Below, in pieces: positions 49,996 to 61,052 of a stretch of 64,000 nucleotides of DNA (position 1 is its first letter; each line of letters opens with the position of its first letter). The notes below the pieces were generated by a model. It saw nothing but the letters and a program-made list of their open reading frames with translations, was not told where the DNA came from and did no database searches. The stretch is taken from positions 496,001-560,000 of the forward strand of contig NZ_CP064951.1 of the NCBI RefSeq assembly GCF_011751945.2, given 5' to 3'. This DNA comes from Actinomyces sp. zg-332 (GTDB taxonomy: Bacteria; Actinomycetota; Actinomycetes; Actinomycetales; Actinomycetaceae). The translations under genes were made by a program, and so were the position numbers.

Positions 49996-51252
49996 ATGAA
50001 AAATGATAAAAGCGGTTTAGACGAAAAGAAAAGAACAATGTTACAAATAGGACCTATTAAAGTATGGACGCCAGTTATCTTAGCCCCTATGGCAGGCGTT
50101 ACCAATGCTCCTTTTAGGAAACTTTGCAGGTTAGAAGGAGAAAAAGGTTTACCGCTTACCCTAAAAAACGAACTGCAAAAAGCTAAAAAATACGTTGATG
50201 CACCATCTGGATTATATGTAAGTGAAATGGTAACTACACGAGCACTTGTTGAACGCGTTCCTGAAACTATGCGTATGGTAAAACCTGACGAAGATGAAAG
50301 AGTTCGGTCAATACAGCTATATGGCGTTGATCCCGATACAGTTTATGAAGCTGTAAAAATACTGTGTGTTGAAGATAGAGCTGACCATATTGACCTGAAT
50401 TTTGGGTGTCCAGTTCCAAAAGTGACTCGAAAAGGTGGAGGAGCTGCTCTTCCTTGGAAAAAAGACCTATTTGAAAACATTGTGAAGAATGCAGTTTTAG
50501 CAACTGAAGAATACGCTAATAACGGTGGTAAAGATATACCAGTTACAGTAAAAATGCGTATTGGTATTGATGATGAACACATTACGTGTTTTCAAGCAGC
50601 AAAAACTTCACAAAATAACGGTGTTTCTGCTGTCACATTGCACGCTCGTACAGCAAAAAAATACTATAGTGGCAATGCTGATTGGGAATATATAGCTAGA
50701 TTAAAAGATGACCTTTCTATCCCTGTACTAGGAAACGGAGATGTTTTCACTGGACAAGACGCTATTAACATGATGGAACAAACAGGGTGCGATGGTGTAG
50801 TAATTGGCAGAGGTTGTCAAGGTAGGCCTTGGTTATTTACGGATATAGTGAATATTTTCCATGGAAGCAGTGAAAAAATAAGGCCAACACTAGCTGAAGT
50901 AGCTGAAATGATTCTAGAACATTCTCGCTTAATGATTACTGAATTTAGTGACGAGAATAAAGCAATGAGAGAAATGCGTAAGCACATAGGCTGGTATTTG
51001 CGTGGTTTTAGCGTGGGAGGCAAAACAAGGCATAGCTTACAGCTAGTCAGTACCTATGATGAGCTTAAAAAAGGTCTTTATGAGCTAGATTTATCTCAAC
51101 CTTATCCACCTATTGTTGCTGATGGCCCTAGAGGGCGAATAGGTACAGAAAAACAGCCACATTTACCTGAAGGCTGGTTAGATTCACCTTACTTTGATGA
51201 GAAAAATATGTCAGAAATTCAAGAAGCTGAACTTGATGTTTCTGGTGGATAA
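49996..51252 (+). CDS. dus: tRNA-dihydrouridine synthase
   Basis: The FMN enzyme reduces uridines in the tRNA D-loop. The 418-residue protein has VILAPMAGVTNAPFRKLC, the active-site Cys in DLNFGCPVPKVTRKGGGAAL near residue 138, VTLHARTAKKYYSG and the flavin-binding VIGRGCQGRPWLF. An insertion of roughly 25 residues after RKLCRLEG (about 42-68) is larger than in most Dus proteins. The C-terminal tail of about 60 residues follows the actinobacterial pattern. No ribosome site stands out; TAGAAT lies directly before the ATG. Confidence 0.93.
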   Translation: MKNDKSGLDEKKRTMLQIGPIKVWTPVILAPMAGVTNAPFRKLCRLEGEKGLPLTLKNELQKAKKYVDAPSGLYVSEMVTTRALVERVPETMRMVKPDEDERVRSIQLYGVDPDTVYEAVKILCVEDRADHIDLNFGCPVPKVTRKGGGAALPWKKDLFENIVKNAVLATEEYANNGGKDIPVTVKMRIGIDDEHITCFQAAKTSQNNGVSAVTLHARTAKKYYSGNADWEYIARLKDDLSIPVLGNGDVFTGQDAINMMEQTGCDGVVIGRGCQGRPWLFTDIVNIFHGSSEKIRPTLAEVAEMILEHSRLMITEFSDENKAMREMRKHIGWYLRGFSVGGKTRHSLQLVSTYDELKKGLYELDLSQPYPPIVADGPRGRIGTEKQPHLPEGWLDSPYFDEKNMSEIQEAELDVSGG

Positions 51253-51417
51253 TATTTATTGACATGCAAATTTTGGTAAATACTAGTCTAGTTTGTTTAG
51301 CTCTGTAAGAAAGTAGCTTAGTAGTGTCATATATGAGTATGTTACGTGAATAATGGCAATACAAGATTTATATTTTCAAAGCATTGCCATTAAATATTGC
51401 TACTAAACTTATAAAAT

Positions 51418-52002
51418 TTACTCGAATGTTGTAAGCAGTGCTGAGGTAACTTCAGGAATTATATTTACCCCAGATCTACTCTCTTCAGTATCTTCTAGGT
51501 TATTCGCATCATGTACTACTTTTAGTACAGTCCAGCTCGTGCCATTTTTGTGGACTCCAGCACAGACACAGATTTTTGTGAAGCTTTCGTGGTTTTTGTA
51601 GTATTCGAGTTGCTCTTGTTCATCTTGTGGAGCGTTTTCCAGACTTTGCTGGTCAACTGCATTTTGCTCCATGTATATTGCACAGCCGTCTACTTCTTCA
51701 TCCCATTTTATTTGTGCAAGTAGTTCATCTATTTCTATTTGAGGAATGTTTTCTTGCTCGATTGAACTTAAATGCTCAGGTACAAATTCTAAAGAGTTTT
51801 TTAAGTTATTCTTAAGATCTTCATCTAGATTTGGTAGTTCTATTAATTTAGTTGATTTTACTAGTGAAAACAGTCGTATTGGTTGGTTTAAGCCTTGAGA
51901 AATCACTGTGTTGAAAATTTCTTTTACTGCTAATGCCACAGCTATTTGATGTGAATCTACTTGGTCAAAAATCGACTTTTCATTATCATTATTTTCGCTC
52001 AT
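51418..52002 (-). CDS. PPA1309 family protein
   Basis: The 194-residue acidic protein fits the actinobacterial PPA1309 family, which is regularly encoded divergently or adjacent to UPF0182 genes, as here. Recognisable elements are the N-terminal VALAVKEIFNTV helix, EIDELLAQIKWDEEVDGCAIYMEQ in the middle and the closing SGVNIIPEVTSALLTTF. It has no signal peptide or membrane helix. The function is unknown; I rely on general layout and neighbourhood. Confidence 0.75.
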   Translation of the reverse strand: MSENNDNEKSIFDQVDSHQIAVALAVKEIFNTVISQGLNQPIRLFSLVKSTKLIELPNLDEDLKNNLKNSLEFVPEHLSSIEQENIPQIEIDELLAQIKWDEEVDGCAIYMEQNAVDQQSLENAPQDEQEQLEYYKNHESFTKICVCAGVHKNGTSWTVLKVVHDANNLEDTEESRSGVNIIPEVTSALLTTFE

Positions 52003-52033
52003 GGCAAATATTGTACAGGAATTATTTAGACAT

Positions 52034-52062
52034 TAGGCACTTAAAGTTCGCCTTGGTATAAT
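52034..52062 (+). promoter_or_regulatory. putative promoter of the UPF0182 gene
   Basis: TAGGCA at 52034-52039 and TATAAT at 52057-52062 are 17 bases apart, and TGG directly before TATAAT makes an extended -10. It lies about 35 bases before the GTG start at 52098. Confidence 0.6.
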
Positions 52063-52097
52063 GAAATAGTATTTTATTATTAAATTTTAGGATTATA

Positions 52098-55019
52098 GTG
52101 GACATAAAATTTGATTTTTCGAAGATAAATATGCCTAAAAATATGCCTAAAAAATTACCTTGGCCTTTAATCATCACTATTGCAGTACTAGTTGCTATAG
52201 TGGGAGGAGTCTATTTAGGATCAATTTTTTGGACTGAAGTTTTATGGTATAAGCAAATAAATTATCAGGGGATTTTATTTACACGTTGGATAGCTAAGGC
52301 AGTAATTGTTTTGGTATCGGTGTTAGTTTTCTCTGTGACGATGTATGCTACCAGTTTTTTTGCCATTCGTGGACATGTAGATGGTATGCAAGGTAGTGCA
52401 ATTTATGCAATGCGCAAGAATAGAGCAATGCTAAAAGCTCCTTTAAGAGTAGTTCCGTTGCTTGTTGGTTTATGGCGCGGTGTTATTCTTGCTACTAATT
52501 GGGAAGCTATTGCTTTATGGTGGAATTCAACACCATTTGGTAAAAAAGATCCACAATTTGGGTATGATATTTCTTTCTATACTTTCAAATTAGGTTTCTA
52601 TAGTTTGCTTTTAGAGTTCATTTTAATTCTTGTAGTTGCTAACTTGGTTTATGCTGCGATTATTTATTATCTATATGGTGATATAAAACTAGCTCCAAAG
52701 CTTAAAGTTGATCGTAGAGCATGGATTCATTTAAGCGTAATGATAGCTTTCGTTGCACTAGTTATAGGTTCTATAAGGTGGCTTTCACGTTTCTCACTAC
52801 TTACAAATAGTGGAAATAAATTCGATGGAGCTAACTACACAGATATTAATGCTGTTTTGCCAGCTATGACTATTTTGGCAGTAATTTCAATTTTGATTGC
52901 ATTGCTATTTTTCTTTAGTGCGACTCGTTCTTCATGGAAATGGCCAATCTCAGGCGTTGCAGTATTAATTATTTCTTCTCTTGTAATTGGTAATTTATAT
53001 CCAATGCTTATCCAACGCTTCAAAGTTGATCCAAATGCTCAGGCTTTAGAGGCAAAATATATTCAACGAAATATTGATGCGACTTTGAATGCTTATGGTT
53101 TAGATAAAATTGAGAAAAAGACATATAAAGCTGTAACTACTGCTTCTCCTGGACAGCTACGTGAAGATAGTGAATCTACAGCATCAATTCGTTTGCTTGA
53201 TCCTACAATTATTTCACCTACTTTCCGTCAAGTTCAACAGAACAGACAGTATTACGATTTTGATTCTGAAATATATGTTGACCGTTACAATATCGAAGGA
53301 AAGCAACGTGATACAGTTATAGCTGTTCGTGAGTTGAATCAAGATGGTTTGGGTGCAGCTCAACGTACTTGGGTTAACGATCACACAGTTTATACTCATG
53401 GTTTCGGTGTAGTTGCAGCATTTGGTAACACTACACAGTATGATGGTCGACCAGCTTTCTGGGAACAAGGTATTCCTTCTGAGGGACAAATGGGTGAATA
53501 TGAGCCAAGAGTTTACTTTGGAAAGAACTCACCACAGTATTCCATTGTTGGGGCTCCTAAGGGAACTAAACCACAAGAACTAGATTATCCAGATGACAAA
53601 GCTAAGAATGGTCAAGTAAACACTACATTTACTGGTGATGCTGGGCCAAACATAGGTGGAAGCATCCTAAACAAATTGTTGTATGCAATTAAGTTTGGTT
53701 CTTACGATATTTTGTTCTCGAAGCAAGTAAATGAGAAGTCTCAGATTTTGTATGATCGTAATCCTATTTTGCGTGTACAAAAAGTAGCTCCATATTTGAC
53801 TTTGGATAAGCAAATGTATCCAGCTGTTGTAGACACTGATGGTGATCCTAAGACTAAGAAACGTCTAGTATGGATAGTTGATGGTTACACAACATCTAAT
53901 AACTACCCATATTCAGCACATTATATTTTTAATCAAGCAACAAGTGATTCAACTCGTACAAGTAATGCTTCACAGTTTAAATCTGTAAATTATGTTCGTA
54001 ACTCAGTAAAAGCTGTGGTTGATGCTTATGATGGTTCAGTTAAACTTTATGCTTGGGATGACAAAGACCCTGTGTTAAAGACATGGAACAAGATTTACAA
54101 CACAAAGGTACGTCCTATAAGCGAAATTTCTGGTGACCTTATGGCTCATTTGCGATATCCAGAAGATTTGTTCAAAATGCAACGTACACTTTTGTCACGT
54201 TATCACGTAACAGATGCTAGATCATTCTACTCAGGCGGTGACTTCTGGAAGAATCCAACTGATCCAACTAAGTCAGGAAGTGATTTGCAACCACCATTCT
54301 ACTTGACAATGCAAATGCCAGATCAAAAAGAAGCAACCTTCTCATTGACATCAGTATTTGTGCCAGGTGGTAATACTGACCGTGAAATTTTGACTGGTTT
54401 CTTAGCAGTTGATTCTGAAACAGGGAACACCCCTGGAAAGAAACGTGAAGGATTTGGTAAGCTACGACTACTAGAACTTCCACGTGACTTGACAGTTCCA
54501 GGTCCTGGTCAGGTACAAAATACCTTCAACTCGACGAATAAGATTTCGACTGAGTTGAACTTGCTTGCTCAACAGTCTTCTCAAGTTGTACGAGGTAACT
54601 TACTTACTTTGCCAGTTGGTGGGGGACTATTATATGTACAGCCTGTATATGTTCAAGCATCCAAGGGTACGACCTTCCCATTGCTAAGATTCGTACTTGT
54701 AAGCTTTGGCGATAAAGTTGGATTCGCTTCAACTCTTCAAGAGTCTCTTGACCAAGTATTTGGTGGTGACTCAGGTGTAACCACTGAAGAAAATAAAGTT
54801 GATGAAGGATCTGATAAATCTCAAAATCCAGAGCAAAAAACTTTGACCTCTAAAGCTAAGCTAGATGAAGCTTTACACAAAGCAAAGAAAGCAATAAATG
54901 ATTCTAACGATGCTTTGAAGAAACAAGATTGGGCAGCTTATGGTAAAGCTCAGTCACAGTTACAAGAGGCAATTGAAAGTGCAGTAAAAGCACAAACAGA
55001 GATAGACTCTGAAAAATAA
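52098..55019 (+). CDS. UPF0182 family large membrane protein
   Basis: The 973-residue protein is a typical UPF0182 member: seven hydrophobic segments in the first 330 residues (with FWTEVLWYKQINYQGILFTR after the first), then a large extracytoplasmic domain (about 340-890) containing YDFDSEIYVDRYNI, YTHGFGVVAAFG and VYFGKNSPQYSIVG. The last 70 residues are a charged, Lys/Glu-rich helix after GGDSGVTTEE. The family is nearly confined to actinobacteria and some cyanobacteria, and its function is unknown. The GTG start has AGGA upstream. Confidence 0.92.
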   Translation: MDIKFDFSKINMPKNMPKKLPWPLIITIAVLVAIVGGVYLGSIFWTEVLWYKQINYQGILFTRWIAKAVIVLVSVLVFSVTMYATSFFAIRGHVDGMQGSAIYAMRKNRAMLKAPLRVVPLLVGLWRGVILATNWEAIALWWNSTPFGKKDPQFGYDISFYTFKLGFYSLLLEFILILVVANLVYAAIIYYLYGDIKLAPKLKVDRRAWIHLSVMIAFVALVIGSIRWLSRFSLLTNSGNKFDGANYTDINAVLPAMTILAVISILIALLFFFSATRSSWKWPISGVAVLIISSLVIGNLYPMLIQRFKVDPNAQALEAKYIQRNIDATLNAYGLDKIEKKTYKAVTTASPGQLREDSESTASIRLLDPTIISPTFRQVQQNRQYYDFDSEIYVDRYNIEGKQRDTVIAVRELNQDGLGAAQRTWVNDHTVYTHGFGVVAAFGNTTQYDGRPAFWEQGIPSEGQMGEYEPRVYFGKNSPQYSIVGAPKGTKPQELDYPDDKAKNGQVNTTFTGDAGPNIGGSILNKLLYAIKFGSYDILFSKQVNEKSQILYDRNPILRVQKVAPYLTLDKQMYPAVVDTDGDPKTKKRLVWIVDGYTTSNNYPYSAHYIFNQATSDSTRTSNASQFKSVNYVRNSVKAVVDAYDGSVKLYAWDDKDPVLKTWNKIYNTKVRPISEISGDLMAHLRYPEDLFKMQRTLLSRYHVTDARSFYSGGDFWKNPTDPTKSGSDLQPPFYLTMQMPDQKEATFSLTSVFVPGGNTDREILTGFLAVDSETGNTPGKKREGFGKLRLLELPRDLTVPGPGQVQNTFNSTNKISTELNLLAQQSSQVVRGNLLTLPVGGGLLYVQPVYVQASKGTTFPLLRFVLVSFGDKVGFASTLQESLDQVFGGDSGVTTEENKVDEGSDKSQNPEQKTLTSKAKLDEALHKAKKAINDSNDALKKQDWAAYGKAQSQLQEAIESAVKAQTEIDSEK

Positions 55020-55029
55020 TTGTAAATGA

Positions 55030-55072
55030 AAATGGAAGTTGCAAGGTAATACTTTGCAACTTCCATTTATTT
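55030..55072 (+). terminator. terminator of the UPF0182 gene
   Basis: AAATGGAAGTTGCAA pairs with TTGCAACTTCCATTT around a short loop and is followed by ATTTAAAG. Confidence 0.85.
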
Positions 55073-55236
55073 AAAGTAAGTTTTTACATTTTCGTTTTAA
55101 TATCATAGAAAGATGACAGATAAAATACGAATAAATCTTATATTTTTCTTGAATAATAGAATTTTTATGTCATCATATATTCGATTAATATTTTATACAT
55201 TTCGTATGAAATAGAAGTAAGGTATGCGGAAAAGAA

Positions 55237-56427
55237 ATGAAATTTACATCACAAGATAAAAGAGATATTACAAAGTGGGCTATTATCATAACCATTGCTT
55301 TAGTTGTATGGGTTGGATTAAAAAATATAAATCATATAGCTTTTGCAATGAAAATACTTACTAGCCATATTTTATTTCCTTTACTACTAGGTGCTGCTTT
55401 AGCTTTCATTATCAACATTCCAATGTCTGCTTTGGAAAAAAGAAAAGTTGTTAGAAAAGTTATTAAAAATCCTACTGCTTTGAGAGCTTTTAGCTTAGTA
55501 ACTACTTATATAAGTGTTATATTTATTTTCTTTGTTTTACTTTTCACAATCACTCCTCAGCTACTTACTTCTTTGCAAAAAATAGCTGATCAGGCTTTAG
55601 TCTTGATTGACCAGTTAAAACATAGTGAGTTTTTGAATAAATACATTGATGTTTCCTCTTTCTTGGATGTATCTGCTATAAAAACTAAGTTATTATCTAC
55701 TTTCGAATCTGAACAAATAATTGGAACAATATTTTTTGGAATCTCTGAAGTCTTTGAAAGTATATTTGCAGGTTTTATAGCATTCGTATTCTCAATATAC
55801 ATACTTTCTGCTAAAGAAACGCTTAGCCAAGATTTTAGTGTCTTCATAGCTGTAGTTTTTTCTCAGAAAACTTCAGATAAAGTAAGTGAAGTTGGTAGAG
55901 TTGTTGAAAAGCATTTCTACAATTTCTTTACAGGACAATTTTTGGTTTGTACTGTACTAGGTATACTATGTTTTGCAGAAATGACAATATTCAATTTCCC
56001 TTATGCTTACGTTGTTTCTTTAATAATTTGGGTTTTGTCTCTAATTCCAATGATTGGACCTATTACAGGTATATTATTAGGTGCTTCAATTGTGTTTATT
56101 GATTCTCCTAATAAGGCACTAATATTTCTAATTATGATCATTATTACTAAACAGCTTAATGACTACATAACTTATCCTCGTATTGTAGGAAAAGCAGTGG
56201 GGTTGAAACCAATTTGGATTTTAGTAGCCATTACCCTTGGTGGTGCTTTATTAGGCGTAATTGGTATGATAATATTTGTTCCATTATTTGCAATTTTGTA
56301 TGATTTGTTGATACTAAATAATCCGAAATTTATTGAACGAAAGAAAGCTTTAACTTCTAGTCTTGATGTTCCTGTAGAAAAACCACAGATACATACAAGC
56401 TCAGAAAATAAAGATTCAAAAATATAA
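55237..56427 (+). CDS. AI-2E family transporter
   Basis: The 396-residue protein has about eight membrane helices and the family hallmark region SLIPMIGPITGILLGASIVF near residues 268-287 together with QLNDYITYPRIVGKAVGLKP near 305-325. AI-2E proteins export autoinducer-like molecules in some species and act as Na+/H+ antiporters in others; the substrate here is unknown. Single gene, no partner nearby. The C-terminal 40 residues are polar and variable. Confidence 0.88.
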   Translation: MKFTSQDKRDITKWAIIITIALVVWVGLKNINHIAFAMKILTSHILFPLLLGAALAFIINIPMSALEKRKVVRKVIKNPTALRAFSLVTTYISVIFIFFVLLFTITPQLLTSLQKIADQALVLIDQLKHSEFLNKYIDVSSFLDVSAIKTKLLSTFESEQIIGTIFFGISEVFESIFAGFIAFVFSIYILSAKETLSQDFSVFIAVVFSQKTSDKVSEVGRVVEKHFYNFFTGQFLVCTVLGILCFAEMTIFNFPYAYVVSLIIWVLSLIPMIGPITGILLGASIVFIDSPNKALIFLIMIIITKQLNDYITYPRIVGKAVGLKPIWILVAITLGGALLGVIGMIIFVPLFAILYDLLILNNPKFIERKKALTSSLDVPVEKPQIHTSSENKDSKI

Positions 56428-56532
56428 ATAGTAACTAGCGTAAAATAATACTTTATTTTATAATTTTTCAGCATAAAAGTGCATATTACTATTTAGATAT
56501 GTAAACATATATTGATTTAGAAAAGGTAGAGA

Positions 56533-57117
56533 ATGGGAATCAGGCTTGCTAACGAAAATGAACTATCTCAAATAATGGCGATTTTTGAACAAGCAAAAGA
56601 AATACTAAAAAACGATGGTATTGATCAGTGGCAAAATGGGTATCCCAATATGGAAGTAGTTAGAGATGACTATGAAAAGAAGCAACTATATGTTTACATT
56701 GAAGAAGACTCTTCTTCGCAAAATGCTGCGAATTCAGATACTTCAGCTGGCTCAGAAACTATGGGCAACCAAGCTGTACCTAAAGTAATAGCAACTTGTG
56801 TGGTTTCCTACGAAGAAAAAGGAATCTACGAGACTTCTTTGAACGGCAAGTGGGCTGTTGATGGCAAATACGCTGCTGTTCATAGAGTAGCTGTATCTAT
56901 TGATGCAAAACGTAAAGGATATGCTCAAGAGTTAATGAAATTCGCATACGAGAAAGCCAAAGAGAATAATTGTAAATCTGTGAGAGTAGATACACACTCT
57001 GATAATAAAAGAATGCAAAGGGTCCTAGAAAAAACAGGGTATGAATTTAGGGGAATCTTAACATATGATAAAGATGCCACAGTCTTTAGGAATGCTTACG
57101 ATATCGTTATTAAATAG
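56533..57117 (+). CDS. GNAT-family N-acetyltransferase
   Basis: The 194-residue protein shows the acetyl-CoA binding region VHRVAVSIDAKRKGYAQELM (near 120-140) with the R/Q-x-x-G-x-G/A pattern RKGYA, and a C-terminal RVLEKTGYEFRGI strand. The N terminus IRLANENELSQIMAIFEQAKEIL is typical of a GNAT subgroup found in Firmicutes and actinobacteria. A low-complexity Ser/Asn/Ala insert (about 57-80) interrupts the fold at a loop. The acceptor molecule is unknown. AAAAGGTAGAG precedes the start. Confidence 0.87.
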   Translation: MGIRLANENELSQIMAIFEQAKEILKNDGIDQWQNGYPNMEVVRDDYEKKQLYVYIEEDSSSQNAANSDTSAGSETMGNQAVPKVIATCVVSYEEKGIYETSLNGKWAVDGKYAAVHRVAVSIDAKRKGYAQELMKFAYEKAKENNCKSVRVDTHSDNKRMQRVLEKTGYEFRGILTYDKDATVFRNAYDIVIK

Positions 57118-57169
57118 TAGGTTAATATAACAATTTACTAAAACTGATAAACAGGTTAAAATATAACTC

Positions 57170-58129
57170 ATGAGTAATACTATGAACCCCTTGAAAATAG
57201 CTACTGTTATAGTTTCTTATAACCGTGAAGAATTGCTTGAGCAGTGTTTGAAAGCGCATGAAAATCAAACACGTTTGAGTGATTATGTGATAGTTGTCGA
57301 CAATAACTCAACTGATAATTCACTAGAGGTAGCTAAGGCAAGTTCTATAGTTAACCAAGTGGTTAGTTTGAAAGAAAACACTGGCGGAGCTGGAGGTTTT
57401 GCTGCAGGTATCGCCAAAGCAATATGTGACTTTTCGCCAAACTATGTTTGGATTATGGATGATGATAGCGTTCCTGAAGAAAATGCTTTAGAAGAACTGT
57501 TGGTGGCTTTGGAAAAGTATGATGGGTCTCCAGCAGTTTTGGCTTCAGAAGCTGTATGGCATGATGGTACAGTCCATCCTATGAACAAACCACGTCCTCG
57601 TCCTTTCTTGAATAGAAATAGCGTTAGAAAAGCGCAGTCTATTGGTTGTATTCCTATTCGTACAGCTTCTTTCGTGTCAATTCTTATAGACAGCAGGGCA
57701 ATTTTAGAAGAAGGTCTTCCGATAGCAGACTACTTTATCTGGAATGATGACTTTGAATACACTGGTAGGATTCTTGCTAACCGTGTGGGATTATACGTTC
57801 CAGCCTCCAGAGTAAAGCATTTGACAAAAGAGCTAGCCGGGTCTGATAAAGATCCTGGTCAGCGTTTCTATTATGAAGTTAGAAATAAAATGTGGACTTT
57901 CATGCATTCTAAGGCTTTTGTCGGATTCGAAAGAATTGTTTATGTTTTAGCAACTTGTCGTAGATGGATTCGCACTTATAAAAACTCTGATAATAAAAGT
58001 GTTTTAAAGGAGTGCTTCCTACGTGGTTTGAAGGATGGGTTACACTTTTATACTCCTACTAGAAAAGTCTTTGAAAATACTGAAGTTGCTGAACAAGTTG
58101 GTTTAGTAGAGTTACCTCTAGGTAGGTAA
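57170..58129 (+). CDS. GT2 glycosyltransferase, galactofuranosyltransferase-like
   Basis: The 319-residue protein is a GT-A fold family 2 glycosyltransferase: TVIVSYNREELLEQCL, VDNNSTDNS, ENTGGAGGFAAG and the metal-binding DDDS near residue 103. The layout, with a later WNDDFEYTGR containing the probable catalytic acid, resembles mycobacterial GlfT1. It starts the cluster GT2-GT2-glf-permease-ATPase, so addition of the first galactofuranose residues to a lipid-linked acceptor is the most likely role. The start shows no clear ribosome site, and TAAAAT seven bases before ATG hints at a leaderless transcript. The next gene starts one base after its stop. Confidence 0.85.
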   Translation: MSNTMNPLKIATVIVSYNREELLEQCLKAHENQTRLSDYVIVVDNNSTDNSLEVAKASSIVNQVVSLKENTGGAGGFAAGIAKAICDFSPNYVWIMDDDSVPEENALEELLVALEKYDGSPAVLASEAVWHDGTVHPMNKPRPRPFLNRNSVRKAQSIGCIPIRTASFVSILIDSRAILEEGLPIADYFIWNDDFEYTGRILANRVGLYVPASRVKHLTKELAGSDKDPGQRFYYEVRNKMWTFMHSKAFVGFERIVYVLATCRRWIRTYKNSDNKSVLKECFLRGLKDGLHFYTPTRKVFENTEVAEQVGLVELPLGR

Positions 58130-58130
58130 A

Positions 58131-58961
58131 ATGCATTTTAGTGTTTTGTTACCAGTATATAAAGGCGATGATGCCACTAATTTTGCTAGAGCTGTAGATT
58201 CGATTAGTTTGGATCAGACTTTGCGTCCAAATCAAGTAGTTATAGTTATTGATGGGCCGATTCCCTGTAGCATAGGAAAAGTTATAAAAGACAAAAAAGA
58301 ACTTTTGAAAAGTTTAGATATTGACTATTTTATTTTACATTTAAATCAGAATGTGGGCTTAGCTAAGGCATTAGATACAGGTTTGAAGTATTGTAAATTT
58401 GACTGTGTTGCACGTGCTGATGCAGATGATATTTCAGTTCCTACTAGGTTTGAAGAACAGATTCAGTTAATGGATAAGTATGACTTAGTGGGTAGCGACA
58501 TAGTTGAGTTTATTGAAGATGAAAATGTAACTTCTACACTCAGACAAATGCCTTCCGGTAAGGTACAGATTTTAAAAGCAGCAAAAATACGTTCACCTTA
58601 TGCACATCCGAGTGTTATTTTCAAGAAATCACTCGTATATAAAGCTGGGGGATACGTAAATGTTGATAAACTCGAAGATTATTACTTATTTGCACGTATG
58701 TTGATGCTTGATATTGAAACTAAAAATATTTCTAAACCTCTTGTCAAATATAGAGTTGGTTCCGGAGCCTATTCTAGACGTGGAGGATATAAAATGTTTT
58801 TATCTGAGTTAAAATTACAAAAAGAGTTCTTAAAAATAGGGTTTATTACAAGAAAAGAATTTGTTAGAAACGTAACTGTACGTGCAGTTTACAGACTAAT
58901 TCCAACTTTTATACGAAAAATAGCGTACACTATTATGGTTAAAACAAACTGGAGTAGATAG
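58131..58961 (+). CDS. GT2 glycosyltransferase
   Basis: This 276-residue family 2 glycosyltransferase has FSVLLPVYKGDDATNF, VVIVIDGP, VGLAKALDTGLKYC and the DxD motif in ARADADD near residue 98, plus EDYYLFARML with an acidic pair. It belongs to the group often found in capsule and rhamnan/galactan clusters. Donor and linkage are not predictable. It follows the first GT gene by one base and precedes glf, so it works on the same glycan. Confidence 0.85.
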   Translation: MHFSVLLPVYKGDDATNFARAVDSISLDQTLRPNQVVIVIDGPIPCSIGKVIKDKKELLKSLDIDYFILHLNQNVGLAKALDTGLKYCKFDCVARADADDISVPTRFEEQIQLMDKYDLVGSDIVEFIEDENVTSTLRQMPSGKVQILKAAKIRSPYAHPSVIFKKSLVYKAGGYVNVDKLEDYYLFARMLMLDIETKNISKPLVKYRVGSGAYSRRGGYKMFLSELKLQKEFLKIGFITRKEFVRNVTVRAVYRLIPTFIRKIAYTIMVKTNWSR

Positions 58962-58983
58962 AAAATTGCTTCAAATGCAGTAA

Positions 58984-60174
<1,191 letters not shown>

Positions 60175-60182
60175 GGGCTGTT

Positions 60183-61052
60183 ATGAGTAAAACTGCTATT
60201 GAGGCAAAGAACTTGGCTGAGCCTGGGAAGAGTAAAGGGCTGCTGGAAGTATTTTCACGACGTTACCTTTTGAAATTATTGGTGCATAAAGAATTGCGAG
60301 CAAGGTATCGTGGTTCTGTGCTAGGTATGTTGTGGTCTTATGCTAAACCAGCAATGCAATTTACTGTATTTTACTTTGCTCTAGGTGTGTTTTTGAAAAT
60401 GAATAGAGCTGTAGATAACTACGCTATCTATTTGTTTTCTGGCGTTATAATGATTAACTATTTCTCTGAAGTATTTGGTAACTGTACTCGTTCAGTTGTG
60501 GGAAATGCGGCTTTAGTTAAAAAGATATATTTGCCTCGTGAGTTGTTTCCTGTTTCATCAGTGTTTGTGGGAATTGCTCACTTTTTACCTCAACTGGTAG
60601 TTTTACTTGTAGGTGCTTTGATTTATGGTTGGGTTCCGACATTTTCAAGTATACTTGCGTTAATACTTGCTTTTAGTATCGTTACAATATTTGCACTAGG
60701 GCTGGGTATATTATTTGCTGCTCTAAATGTTTTGTTTAGAGATGCTGAAAACTTTGTAGATATAATACTTATGATAACGACTTGGATATGTCCAGTTCTA
60801 TATAGTTGGCATAACGTTTATGATGTTTTCCAAGGAACTGTATATTGGAAACTATATCAGCTGAATCCTTTGGCACCAGCTGTTGAGCTATTCCATGAAG
60901 CATTTTGGTCACCTACGTTGTCAACTCCGTCTGATAATCCTGCCCGTATGTGGGAATGGGGATTAATCGCTTTAGTTACATCATTTATATTCTTAATTAT
61001 TGGTGAGCTAGTGTTCAGAAAATTAGATAAACGATTTGCTCAGGAACTCTAA
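60183..61052 (+). CDS. ABC-2 type polysaccharide export permease (Wzm-like)
   Basis: The 289-residue membrane protein has the short amphipathic start (LLEVFSRRYLLKLLVHKELRARYRGSVLG) and six helices typical of ABC-2 exporters of O-antigen, teichoic acid or galactan. The RARYRGSVLGMLWS motif is a hallmark. It corresponds to mycobacterial Rv3783 (RfbD), which with an ATPase moves lipid-linked galactan across the membrane. Its stop overlaps the ATPase start as TAATG. Confidence 0.92.
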   Translation: MSKTAIEAKNLAEPGKSKGLLEVFSRRYLLKLLVHKELRARYRGSVLGMLWSYAKPAMQFTVFYFALGVFLKMNRAVDNYAIYLFSGVIMINYFSEVFGNCTRSVVGNAALVKKIYLPRELFPVSSVFVGIAHFLPQLVVLLVGALIYGWVPTFSSILALILAFSIVTIFALGLGILFAALNVLFRDAENFVDIILMITTWICPVLYSWHNVYDVFQGTVYWKLYQLNPLAPAVELFHEAFWSPTLSTPSDNPARMWEWGLIALVTSFIFLIIGELVFRKLDKRFAQEL